Below the pieces are notes generated by a model. It had not been told where the DNA came from. It worked only from the letters and a program-made list of their open reading frames with translations, and did no database searches. DNA of 64,000 nucleotides from CADCVQ01 sp038260305 (GTDB taxonomy: Bacteria > Actinomycetota > Thermoleophilia > Solirubrobacterales > Solirubrobacteraceae): the NCBI GenBank assembly GCA_038260305.1, contig JBBSNY010000008.1:62001-126000 (forward strand). The letters are read 5' to 3'. Position numbers and translations under genes: made by a program. This document shows positions 25,150-32,873 of this stretch, one piece after another; within the stretch, counting starts at the first letter, position 1; every line of letters starts with the position of its first letter.

Positions 25150-26421
25150 ATGTCCGCCGAGGTTGCCGTCATCGGGCTGGGCCGGATCGGCCTCCCGCTG
25201 GCCGTGTCCTTCGCCGACCGCGGACTGCGGGTGCTCGGCGTCGACAAGGACGCCGCCCGGCTGCAGGCGGTTCGCGACGGGTGCATGCCGTTCGAGGAGC
25301 CCGGCGCACAGGCGGCGCTCGACCGCGTCCACGCCGCCGGAACGCTCGAGGTGTCAGACCGCGTCGCCGACGCGGCGCTCGCCGACCACATCGTCATCAC
25401 GCTCGGCACGCCGTCGTTCTCGCACATCGAGATCGACATCTCCGACATCCGCTCGGCCCTGGATGACCTGCTCGGGCACCTGCGCCTCGGGCACACGATC
25501 GTGCTGCGCTCGACGATCGCTCCTGGCACGACCGAGTTCGTCGCCGGCTACCTCGCCAAGCACCTCGGCTTTCAGATCGGCGAGGACGTCTTCGTCGCCC
25601 ACGCGCCGGAGCGGATCGCCGCCGGGCGCTTCTTCGAGGAGATCGACACGCTGCCGTGCATCATCGGCGGCGTCGGCGCCGCCTCCGGCGAGCGCGTCGG
25701 CGCGCTGTTCAGCGTCTTCGGTGCGCCGATCGTGCAGACGACGCCCGTGCAGGCCGAGCTCGCGAAGATCTGGACGAACATCCTGCGCTACGCGAACTTC
25801 GCGCTGCCGAACCTGCTGATGATGGATTGCGAGCAGCACGGCGCGAACGTCTTCGACGTCATCGAGCTCATCAACCGCGACTACCCGCGCGGCGGGATCG
25901 CCTCGCCGGGCCTCACCGCCGGGACCTGCCTGCGCAAGGACTTCGCCTTCAGCGAGGAGCGCTCGAACGCCCCCGGCATGCTGCTCGCCGTCTCGCGCGT
26001 CAACGAGTCCGTGCCGCTGTTTCTCGTCGAGGGGATGAAGCGCCGCCTCGGGTCGCTGAACGGGCGCAAGATCGCCGTCCTCGGGCTTGCCTTCAAGGGC
26101 AACACCGACGACGAGCGCGACTCGCTCGCGCACAAGCTCGTGCGCCTGCTCGAGCGCGAGCTCGCCGACGTCGAGGTCCACGACCCGCGCGTGGCGACGC
26201 CGACGCCCCCCCTCGCGGACGCCGTCACCGGCGCTGACGCGGTCGTCGTCGCCGCCAACCACGACGAGTTCCGCGGCACCGAGCCGCTGCATCTCATCGC
26301 GGCGCTCGCCGGCGGCGACGCGCTCGTCGTCGACCCCTGGAACTGCTTCGGCGCCGCGCAGGTCTTCGCCTACCTGTCGGAGCTCAGCGTCCTCTCCAAC
26401 GGCAAGGTCGCGCTGCCGTGA
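25150..26421 (+). CDS. UDP-glucose/GDP-mannose dehydrogenase family protein
   Basis: The 423-residue enzyme has an N-terminal Rossmann fold (VAVIGLGRIGLPLAVSFADRG), VITLGTPSFSHIEIDISDI, RSTIAPGTTEFV, HAPERIAAG near residue 155, the catalytic Cys in SPGLTAGTCLRKDF near 260, and the C-terminal domain KIAVLGLAFKGNTDDERDS. It oxidises C-6 of an NDP-hexose twice, giving a uronic acid (for example ManNAc-uronate or glucuronate), with NAD. Next to a WecG/TagA transferase, UDP-ManNAc dehydrogenase is a reasonable guess. Confidence 0.88.
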   Translation: MSAEVAVIGLGRIGLPLAVSFADRGLRVLGVDKDAARLQAVRDGCMPFEEPGAQAALDRVHAAGTLEVSDRVADAALADHIVITLGTPSFSHIEIDISDIRSALDDLLGHLRLGHTIVLRSTIAPGTTEFVAGYLAKHLGFQIGEDVFVAHAPERIAAGRFFEEIDTLPCIIGGVGAASGERVGALFSVFGAPIVQTTPVQAELAKIWTNILRYANFALPNLLMMDCEQHGANVFDVIELINRDYPRGGIASPGLTAGTCLRKDFAFSEERSNAPGMLLAVSRVNESVPLFLVEGMKRRLGSLNGRKIAVLGLAFKGNTDDERDSLAHKLVRLLERELADVEVHDPRVATPTPPLADAVTGADAVVVAANHDEFRGTEPLHLIAALAGGDALVVDPWNCFGAAQVFAYLSELSVLSNGKVALP

Positions 26422-26455
26422 CCCCGCCTCCCGGCACGGCTGCGAGCCGCGGCCG

Positions 26456-27418
26456 ATGAAGCGTGTGCTTGTGACGGGCGGCGCCGGCACGATCGGCGCC
26501 GCGGTCGTGCGGCGCCTGCTGCGCGATCCCGGCTTCGAGGTGCGCGTCTCCGACCAGCGCGAGGCGCCGCAGTGGATGCGCGAGGGCTGCGAGGTCCACA
26601 CCGGCGACCTGCGCCTGCACGAGCAGGCGCTGGCCGCGACGAAGGGCTGCACGCATGTCATCCACCTGGCGGCGATCGTCGGCGGGATCGCGAACTTCCA
26701 CAAGCTCCCCCACACGCTGACGGCGGTCAACTCGGCGCTCTATGACGGCGTCATCCAGGCCGCGCTGGACTGCGACGTCGAGCGCTTCACGTACGTCTCC
26801 AGCTCGATGGTGTTCGAGCGCGCGACCGAGTACCCGACGACCGAGGAGCACGTCTGGGACGTCGCGATGCCGCGCTCGGCATACGGCTTCTCGAAGCTCG
26901 CCGGCGAGGTCTGGTGCCGCGCCGCGCACGACGAGCATGGCCTGCCGTACACGATCTGTCGCCCTTTCAACGCCTACGGGCCGGGCGAGATGCCCGACGA
27001 CGAGCCCGGCATCGCGCACGCCGTGCCCGACCTCATCCGCAAGGTCCTGGCCGGCCAGCACCCACTGCAGATCTTCGGCACGGGCGAGCACACGCGCACG
27101 CTGACGCACGTCGACGACATCGCAGACGGCGTCGTCACCGCGATGGACTCCCCGGCCGGCCTGCACGAGGACTTCAACATCTCCGCCTCCGACGAGTTGA
27201 CCGTCGCCGCGATCGCGCGCATCATCTGGGAGGTCTGCGGGCGTGAGCCGGAGGCCTTTGAGCTCGAGCACCTGCCGACGTTCGCCGTCGACGTCGTGCG
27301 CCGCTGGCCAAGCGTCGAGAAGGCCCGAACCGTGCTCGGCTGGGAGGCGAAGATCGGCGTGCGCGACGGGATCGCCCAGACGGCCGACTGGCTGCGCGGG
27401 GTGCTCGCGGCCTCATAG
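26456..27418 (+). CDS. NAD-dependent epimerase/dehydratase
   Basis: The 320-residue extended SDR has RVLVTGGAGTIGAAVVRRLL, VSSSMVFERATEYPTTE near residue 119, the YGFSK catalytic motif near 143, ICRPFNAYGPGEMP, and TLTHVDDIADGVVTAM. These fit NDP-sugar epimerases such as UDP-glucose or UDP-glucuronate 4-epimerases. ATG 26456 gives the usual N-terminus, 34 bases after the dehydrogenase stop. The upstream dehydrogenase may supply its substrate. Confidence 0.85.
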   Translation: MKRVLVTGGAGTIGAAVVRRLLRDPGFEVRVSDQREAPQWMREGCEVHTGDLRLHEQALAATKGCTHVIHLAAIVGGIANFHKLPHTLTAVNSALYDGVIQAALDCDVERFTYVSSSMVFERATEYPTTEEHVWDVAMPRSAYGFSKLAGEVWCRAAHDEHGLPYTICRPFNAYGPGEMPDDEPGIAHAVPDLIRKVLAGQHPLQIFGTGEHTRTLTHVDDIADGVVTAMDSPAGLHEDFNISASDELTVAAIARIIWEVCGREPEAFELEHLPTFAVDVVRRWPSVEKARTVLGWEAKIGVRDGIAQTADWLRGVLAAS

Positions 27419-27506
27419 CACCCGGCGCTCCGTGGGCTACCTTCGTTTGTCCCAGACCGCGCCGGGTAGGCGATAGGTCCCTACTTCGAAGCAGAGGAGC
27501 ACCCCG

Positions 27507-28031
27507 ATGAAGCTGCGGCGCCAGAAGCGCACGACGAGCAAGGCGCTGGACGGCCTGGCATCGATCACGAAGATCTGGACGGACGGAAGGGTCGGCAAGA
27601 CGGCCGGCAAGGCGAGCAAGAAGGCCGGCAAGGCGGCCGGCAAGGGGGTCGCGAAGGCGAAGTCGCTGCGACCGCCGTCGAAGGTCAGGAAGCTGCTGTC
27701 CTCCAAGCTGCTGCGCGTCGGCGGCGCGGCGGCCGTCGTGGCCGGCGCCGGCGGGGCGGTGTTCGGCAAGCTCAAGAAGAAGCCCGACCCGGTCTACACC
27801 CCGCCGTCGCCGACCGAGCCTGTCGCCGCGCCGCCGGCGGCCGACCCGCCCCCGCTGGCGATCGCGCCCGACCCGCCCGCGCCCGCCGAGCCGGTCGCCG
27901 CGGCCGCCGATCCGACGCCCGAGGAGCCCGCCGCCGTGACCGATCCCACGCCGGAGGCGCCTGAGCCGGTCGAGGAGCCGCCGGTCGAGGAGCCGGACGC
28001 CGTGGGCGAGGCTCCCGCCGACGCTACTTGA
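27507..28031 (+). CDS. Lys/Ala-rich and Pro/Glu-rich protein of unknown function
   Basis: The 174-residue protein has three unlike parts. Residues 1-65 are very basic with histone-H1-like runs (GKTAGKASKKAGKAAGK). A hydrophobic Gly/Ala stretch at about 70-88 (RVGGAAAVVAGAGGAVFG) could cross the membrane. The tail (95-174) is Pro, Ala and Glu rich with many PEPV-type steps. A good ribosome-binding site (AGAGGAG) precedes the ATG by 7 bases, one of the few clear ones here. The 3' end overlaps the convergent cupredoxin gene by 8 bases. Binding to nucleic acid or an anionic wall polymer is only a guess. Confidence 0.7.
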   Translation: MKLRRQKRTTSKALDGLASITKIWTDGRVGKTAGKASKKAGKAAGKGVAKAKSLRPPSKVRKLLSSKLLRVGGAAAVVAGAGGAVFGKLKKKPDPVYTPPSPTEPVAAPPAADPPPLAIAPDPPAPAEPVAAAADPTPEEPAAVTDPTPEAPEPVEEPPVEEPDAVGEAPADAT

Positions 28032-28368
28032 CCTTCAGCACCATCGACTGGTCGGCGGCACCGTGGATCGTGCAGTAGATCTTGTAGGTTCCCTTCTTCG
28101 TCAGCTTCTTCGAGAACGAGCCCGACCTCATCGTCTTCGAGTGAAACTTGACCGGGCCGCTGGACACGGTGACGTTGTGCGGCGCGTGGCCGGCGAACTT
28201 CCACTTCACCGTCGTGCCCTTCTTGACCGTCACGGTCGGTACGCCCTTTGCGCGGACGAAGTAGTCGTCGCCGACCTTGATGCTCTTCGTCGCAGCGAGC
28301 GCAACGGGGACGGTCACCCCCAGCGAGAGCGTTGCGGCGAGTAGGGCGGGGAGGGTCTTCCGGGTCAT
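28024..28368 (-). CDS. Secreted cupredoxin (plastocyanin-like)
   Basis: The 114-residue protein has a signal peptide (MTRKTLPALLAATLSLGV, cleavage after VALAA) and a small cupredoxin fold. Likely type 1 copper ligands are His in HAPHNVTV, Cys and His in YCTIHG, and Met in ADQSM. It probably carries electrons or stores copper outside the membrane. ATG 28368 overlaps the stop of the larger copper protein upstream (ATGA), so the two are made together. A longer frame upstream is a shadow. Confidence 0.82.
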   Translation of the reverse strand: MTRKTLPALLAATLSLGVTVPVALAATKSIKVGDDYFVRAKGVPTVTVKKGTTVKWKFAGHAPHNVTVSSGPVKFHSKTMRSGSFSKKLTKKGTYKIYCTIHGAADQSMVLKVK

Positions 28369-29732
28369 GGTCTCACCGTGATGACCTGCGTCATCGTGAT
28401 CGGGTGCAGGTAGCAAAAGAGCTTGTACGTGCCAGGAGTGTTGAGCGTCTGTACGAAACGGGTGCCCTTGCCGGAGTTCGGCGACGCGACGAGCCGCGGT
28501 CCGGAGGCGAGCGTGACGTTGTGCAGGACGGGGTCGTCGAAGCTCCAGATCACCTTCGTCCCTTTGCCGATCGAGAGGTTCGCGGGCACGAAGCGCTCGC
28601 CGGTCAGGTCGACCCGCGTGGCCGTCGAGTCGACGACCCGCTCGACGCCGGCGGGCCGATCGATCTCGTGCACCTTGCCGTCGGCGCCGAGGCCGTTGAG
28701 CGGCAGGGTCATGACCGGGGGCTGGAGCGTCCCGTCGGTGCGCGTCCAGAAGATGTGGCCGTCGGCGGGCAACGGCCCGCACGACCGCGGCGCGTCGCCG
28801 TCGACCGCGACGTAGATGTGGGCGATCGCCATGACCCGCGGGTGCGGTCGCGAGCCGTCGTAGCGCCCGGTCACCTTGAGGAACTCGCCCTTGCGGATTG
28901 GGATCCCGGTCTCCGACAGGTAGTGGCCGGTGGCGATCGGACCGGGCTCGTGCAGCACCGGGCGGGCGCGGTAGACGAGGTCGTTCTGAAGGCCGTACAT
29001 CGGCCGCTCGTCGATCAGCGTGCGCCCGTCGCAACGCGGCTGGTCGATCGTCATGCCGTAGGAGCTGCCGTGCAGGTGGGCGGTCGCCTCGACGATCCGA
29101 CCGCTGAGCGGCATCCGCCAGAGGTGCGTGCGGCTATGCACGCCGCCGAGCGGCATGTCGCCGGTCACGTCGTAGCTGGGCTGCGTGGTGCAGCCGTTGG
29201 CGCGCAACCAGAGCGGCTTGACGCGCTGCAGACTGACCCCCAAGGCCATCTGGACCCTGTAGACGACGCGCACCGTGTGCGCCTGCAGGTCGTGGCTCAT
29301 GAGCATCGCCTGCATCGTCCAGCCGTCGTGCTTGTCGACCTGATAGCCGTAGCCGTCGGGCAGCATCAGCGGCTGCTTCTCCTCGCCGGTGCCCCAGAAC
29401 GGCTCACCGCCGCGCCCCTTGCAGGTCGTCTTCTTCGGCGGCCCGTCGGCGTGGCCGGTGTTGACGAAGACGATGTGGTGCAGCATCACGCTGCGGATCG
29501 TCACGCGCCTGCCGCGCTCGTCGACGAGCCAGGCGTCCATCCGCGTGATGTAGCCCGAGCGCTTCGGCGTCGCCACGCCGATCTTCGGGAAGATCGTCTT
29601 GAAGCCCGACAGCAGGAACGGCTTGGATTTCAGCGTGAACTGCTCGGTCTCGGCCTGCGCGGCGGCAGGCAGAATCGCGGTCAGCGCGCACGCGACCGCA
29701 CACAACCCGATGAATCCCCCTGACCGGCGCAT
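28365..29732 (-). CDS. Secreted protein with PHM-like core and C-terminal cupredoxin domain
   Basis: The 455-residue protein has a signal peptide (ends ILPAAAQA) and a central part with features of copper type II, ascorbate-dependent monooxygenases (peptidylglycine monooxygenase-like): MLHHIVFVNTG near residue 83, DGWTMQAMLMSHDL, and ATAHLHGSSYGM. The last ~95 residues are a cupredoxin domain (VLHNVTLASGP, FCYLHPITM: His, Cys, His, Met). It may be a redox enzyme with its own electron carrier. A TAGGAT box ends 8 bases before the ATG. The cupredoxin gene downstream overlaps it by 4 bases. Confidence 0.75.
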   Translation of the reverse strand: MRRSGGFIGLCAVACALTAILPAAAQAETEQFTLKSKPFLLSGFKTIFPKIGVATPKRSGYITRMDAWLVDERGRRVTIRSVMLHHIVFVNTGHADGPPKKTTCKGRGGEPFWGTGEEKQPLMLPDGYGYQVDKHDGWTMQAMLMSHDLQAHTVRVVYRVQMALGVSLQRVKPLWLRANGCTTQPSYDVTGDMPLGGVHSRTHLWRMPLSGRIVEATAHLHGSSYGMTIDQPRCDGRTLIDERPMYGLQNDLVYRARPVLHEPGPIATGHYLSETGIPIRKGEFLKVTGRYDGSRPHPRVMAIAHIYVAVDGDAPRSCGPLPADGHIFWTRTDGTLQPPVMTLPLNGLGADGKVHEIDRPAGVERVVDSTATRVDLTGERFVPANLSIGKGTKVIWSFDDPVLHNVTLASGPRLVASPNSGKGTRFVQTLNTPGTYKLFCYLHPITMTQVITVRP

Positions 29733-29740
29733 GCCGCGTC

Positions 29741-29746
29741 ATCCTA
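29741..29746 (-). promoter_or_regulatory. -10 box TAGGAT, near-leaderless
   Basis: TAGGAT on the reverse strand ends 8 bases before ATG 29732 of the PHM/cupredoxin gene. Confidence 0.45.
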
Positions 29747-29840
29747 TGGCGCGCGTCGGGTGGCTTGCGCCGGGTGAGCGACGCGCGCGCGTCGAGGAGG
29801 ACCGCTCGGCGGTCCCGCCGAGATGCGCCATCGCGGTCGC

Positions 29841-29979
29841 CTACGACAGCGAGATCGCCTCGTAGACGGCGCAACGCGTCGGCAACCACCGCGGGCGCCG
29901 CGATCCGCAGGACCCGCCGGCGCGCGGCCTCGCCGGCCTCGCCGTCGCCGAAGCGCACGGCATCTGGCGCGTCCGCGGC
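29841..29979 (-). pseudogene. Remnant of a second GT4 C-terminus
   Basis: Just past the GT4 stop, the reverse strand still encodes a GT4-like tail: RFGDGEAGEAARRRV, then PAVVADALR, then in a shifted frame AVYEAISLS and TAG. It parallels the real end of the intact GT4 (RYGDERAGEDGRRRV, PQVVAPALAAVYDA). One base is missing between the two parts. It looks like the end of a duplicated or fused glycosyltransferase gene whose body was lost. Confidence 0.55.
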
Positions 29980-31083
29980 TCAGGCGTCGTACACGGCGGC
30001 GAGCGCCGGTGCAACGACCTGCGGCCCGGCGACCTCGGCGACGCGGCGGCGGCCGTCCTCGCCGGCGCGCTCGTCCCCGTAGCGGGCGGCGATCGCAAGC
30101 GCCATCGCGTCGGTGTCGCCGGGGGCTACGAGCGCGTCCGCCGGAGCCAGCTCCGGGATCCCACCGACGCGCGTCGCGACAAGCGGGATCCCCGCCGCGA
30201 GCGCCTCGACCGCCGCGAGCGGGAAGTTCTCCGCGCAGCGCGAGGGGACGATCGCGAGCGCGGCCCCGGCGCGCAGCTCGGCCATCCTGGCGGCGCTCAC
30301 GCGGCCCGTGAAGGTGACGTCCGCTCCGGCGGCGGCCGCATGCAGCGCCGCCGCCCGCGGGCCGTCACCGGCGACGACGAGCGGCACGCCGGCGCGGCGG
30401 CACGCCTCGATCGCCGCATCGACGCCCTTCTCGGGCGACAGCCGCGACGCGACGAGCGCGTACGAGCCGGCGGCGGCGCGCGAGCGCTCCGCGAGCGCGC
30501 GAACCGGGTTGGGCACGATGGCGACGTCGCCGACCGGCGCGCGCAGGGCACGCAGCCGGGCCACAGCGAACGCGCTCGGCGTGACGAACGCGTCGGCGTT
30601 CGCAACCAGCCGCCGCTGCCAGGCCGCCAGGCCGGCTCCGTAGACGAGCGCCTCGGCGCCCGTCCCGCGGCAGTTGCGCAGCACGCCGGGCAGCGTGTTG
30701 CGGCCCTGACAGCGCGTGCAGTCCTCGCCGGCGGTGAAGCATGTCCCGACCGCGCAGACGAGCCTGTAGTTGTGCAGGTGCAGGACGACGCGAGCGCCGG
30801 CCTCGCGCGCAGCGGCGAGCGCGCGCCAGCCGAGCGACGGGTTGACGTTGTGAGCGTGGACGACGCGCGCGCCGGTGCGGCGAACCGCCGCCGCGACCTG
30901 CTCGGGCGCCAGGCCGCCGCCGAGCAGCCCCGCCGCCGCCCGCGCGCGGCCGATCGTCGCGCTGTCGCGGGTCAGCGGCTCGGCGTCCTCGCCGAGGTGC
31001 TCGCGCACGAGCCACATGAGGTCCTCGACCGCGCGCTCCTCGCCGCCGGTCGTGCGGTAGCGGTTATGCAGGAAGAGGATCAC
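29980..31083 (-). CDS. Glycosyltransferase family 4
   Basis: The 367-residue GT-B enzyme has ILFLHNRYRTTGGEERAVED at the N-terminus, ARVVHAHNVNPSLGWRAL, VLHLHNYRLVCAVGTCF near residue 100 with a cysteine cluster (CTRCQGRN), YALVASRLSPEKGVDAAIEA near 227, and the donor-site segment ENFPLAAVEALAAGIPLVATRVGG near 300. It transfers a sugar to a lipid-linked glycan in the cytoplasm. GTG start, divergent from the GT2 gene at 31116. Confidence 0.87.
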   Translation of the reverse strand: MILFLHNRYRTTGGEERAVEDLMWLVREHLGEDAEPLTRDSATIGRARAAAGLLGGGLAPEQVAAAVRRTGARVVHAHNVNPSLGWRALAAAREAGARVVLHLHNYRLVCAVGTCFTAGEDCTRCQGRNTLPGVLRNCRGTGAEALVYGAGLAAWQRRLVANADAFVTPSAFAVARLRALRAPVGDVAIVPNPVRALAERSRAAAGSYALVASRLSPEKGVDAAIEACRRAGVPLVVAGDGPRAAALHAAAAGADVTFTGRVSAARMAELRAGAALAIVPSRCAENFPLAAVEALAAGIPLVATRVGGIPELAPADALVAPGDTDAMALAIAARYGDERAGEDGRRRVAEVAGPQVVAPALAAVYDA

Positions 31084-31095
31084 GGGCTGGCTGCA

Positions 31096-31105
31096 AACCT
31101 AGACT
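31096..31105. promoter_or_regulatory. Overlapping back-to-back -10 boxes
   Basis: AACCTAGACT holds TAGGTT on the reverse strand (31101-31096, 12 bases from GTG 31083) and TAGACT on the forward strand (31100-31105, 10 bases from ATG 31116). The two divergent promoters share bases, so they should compete for RNA polymerase. Confidence 0.45.
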
Positions 31106-31115
31106 CTTCGGCGGG

Positions 31116-32873
31116 ATGGCCCCACTGGCGAGCATCATCGTTCCCACCCGTGAGCGGGCGGGGTACCTCGACGTGGCGCTCGCCTCGATCGTTCCGCAGG
31201 CGACGGCGGCCGGCGCCGAGGTGCTCGTCGTCGACGACGGACCGAGCGCGGCGACCGCGACGGTGGCACGGCGCCACGGCGCGCGCTACGTCGCGACGGG
31301 CCGCTCGCGCGGCCTGAACGCGGCCCGCAACGCGGGCATCGCGGCCGCGCTCGGCGAGCTGCTCGTGTTCGTCGACGACGACGTTGCCGTGCATCCGGGC
31401 TGGCTCGCCGCGCTCATCGATGCCGACGCCCGCGCCGCGCCCGACGTCGGCGTCCTGACCGGTCCGATCCACGCGCGCTTCGAGGATCACCGGCTGCGCT
31501 CGTGCGGTCGCGAGCAGCCGCCGATCACGACGCAGGAGCTCGGCGCCGTCGACCGCGACGTCGAGCACGCATGGGGCGCGAACATGACGATCCGTCGCTG
31601 CGCGCTGGACCGCGTCGGGCGCTTCGACGAGTCGCCGCAGATCGACGGCGGCGGCGACGAGCAGGAGTGGCAGGAGCGCCTGCTCGCCTCCGGGGCGCGC
31701 ATTCGCTACGTGGCCGCGGCGGCGCTCGACCATCGCCGGGCCGGGGACGACTCCCGGCTGCGGTCGCGCGCCGCGGCCGCCTACGCGCGCGGGCGCCAGG
31801 CGCGGCGCTTCGACGCCTTCAACGGCCGCGCACCGGCGCTCGCGCGCGAGCTGCGCGTGTTCGCGGGCTGCATCGTGCACGGGCCGCGCTACCGCTGCGC
31901 GAATGGTGTCGTCATGAGCGCGCACTCGCTCGGAAGGCTGCGAGCCGCGCTCGGCGACCGCGGCGCGGCGACCGGCCAGCGGGCCGAGCCCGCCGGCGAC
32001 GGCGCGGCGACCGGCCAGCGGGCCGAGGCCATCCGCGGCGGCGCGGCGGCGCGCGTGCGCGCGGCGCTCGGCTTCGCGACGCGCGCCGGTGGTGAGGACC
32101 CGGACTTCCTATCGGGCGAGAGCGGCACCGTGCGCGGGCTGCGGCGACCGGCCGCCCGCGCGATCGACGCGCTGCTTGACGTCGAGGCCGCGCGCCGCAA
32201 CCGTCGCCTCGACCGTGCGGGGCGCACGCGGCCGCCGCGTCTGCGGGTGCTCGTGCTCGGCATCGAGCGGCCCGGGAGGCTGATGCGGGACGCCCGCGTC
32301 GAGCTGCATCGCACGCGCCACGAGATCGCGATGCACACCGTCGCGATGGGCGACGCCGGCAAGTTCGAGCATCTCGACGCGCTGCTCGCGGCGCACCCGC
32401 CGGCCGGCTTTGACTGGGTGCTCGTCGTCGACGACGACGTCGTGCTCGGCCGCGGCTTCCTCGACCGCTTCCTGCATTGCGCCGAAGGCGCTGAGCTCGA
32501 GCTCGCCCAGCCCGCGCACCGGCGCCACTCGCACGCCGCGTGGACGGTCACGCGCCGTCACGGCGGCGGGGCCGTGCGCGAGTCGCGCTTCGTCGAGATC
32601 GGCCCCGTGACGGCGTTCGCCGCGACGACCTTCGACACGCTGCTGGCGTTTCCCGCGCTGCGCATGGGCTGGGGCTTGGATGCGCACTGGTCCGCGCTCG
32701 CCGCCGAGCACGGCTGGCGCATGGGGATCGTCGACGCGCCGCCGATCCTGCACGCGACGCCGGTCGGCGGCGGCTACGCCCGCGCCGAGGCCGTCGCCGA
32801 GGCGCAGGCGTTCCTCACGGGACGGCCGTACGTGACGCGCGACGCGGCATCCTGGTCGCGGCGGCTGCGATGA
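31116..32873 (+). CDS. GT2 glycosyltransferase fused to a DUF707-like domain
   Basis: The 585-residue protein has an N-terminal GT2 domain (SIIVPTRERAGYLDVALASI, VLVVDDGPSAAT, LVFVDDDVAVHPGWL near residue 87, WGANMTIRRCALDRVGRFDE near 153). A linker follows with two copies of GAATGQRAE encoded by an exact 27-base repeat. The C-terminal part (about 375-585) has LVLGIERPGR, FDWVLVVDDDVVLGRGFLDRF near 430 and MGWGLDAHWSALA, resembling DUF707-type proteins that also carry a DDD motif. Two transferase-like active sites in one chain could add two sugars in turn. Overlaps the next ATG by 4 bases. Confidence 0.8.
   Translation: MAPLASIIVPTRERAGYLDVALASIVPQATAAGAEVLVVDDGPSAATATVARRHGARYVATGRSRGLNAARNAGIAAALGELLVFVDDDVAVHPGWLAALIDADARAAPDVGVLTGPIHARFEDHRLRSCGREQPPITTQELGAVDRDVEHAWGANMTIRRCALDRVGRFDESPQIDGGGDEQEWQERLLASGARIRYVAAAALDHRRAGDDSRLRSRAAAAYARGRQARRFDAFNGRAPALARELRVFAGCIVHGPRYRCANGVVMSAHSLGRLRAALGDRGAATGQRAEPAGDGAATGQRAEAIRGGAAARVRAALGFATRAGGEDPDFLSGESGTVRGLRRPAARAIDALLDVEAARRNRRLDRAGRTRPPRLRVLVLGIERPGRLMRDARVELHRTRHEIAMHTVAMGDAGKFEHLDALLAAHPPAGFDWVLVVDDDVVLGRGFLDRFLHCAEGAELELAQPAHRRHSHAAWTVTRRHGGGAVRESRFVEIGPVTAFAATTFDTLLAFPALRMGWGLDAHWSALAAEHGWRMGIVDAPPILHATPVGGGYARAEAVAEAQAFLTGRPYVTRDAASWSRRLR
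31962..32027 (+). repeat. Exact 27-base repeat (period 39) in the linker of the GT2 fusion
   Basis: The 27-base unit GGCGCGGCGACC...GGGCCGAG occurs at 31962-31988 and again at 32001-32027. The period of 39 is a multiple of three, so copy-number change keeps the frame and only alters linker length. Confidence 0.7.
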
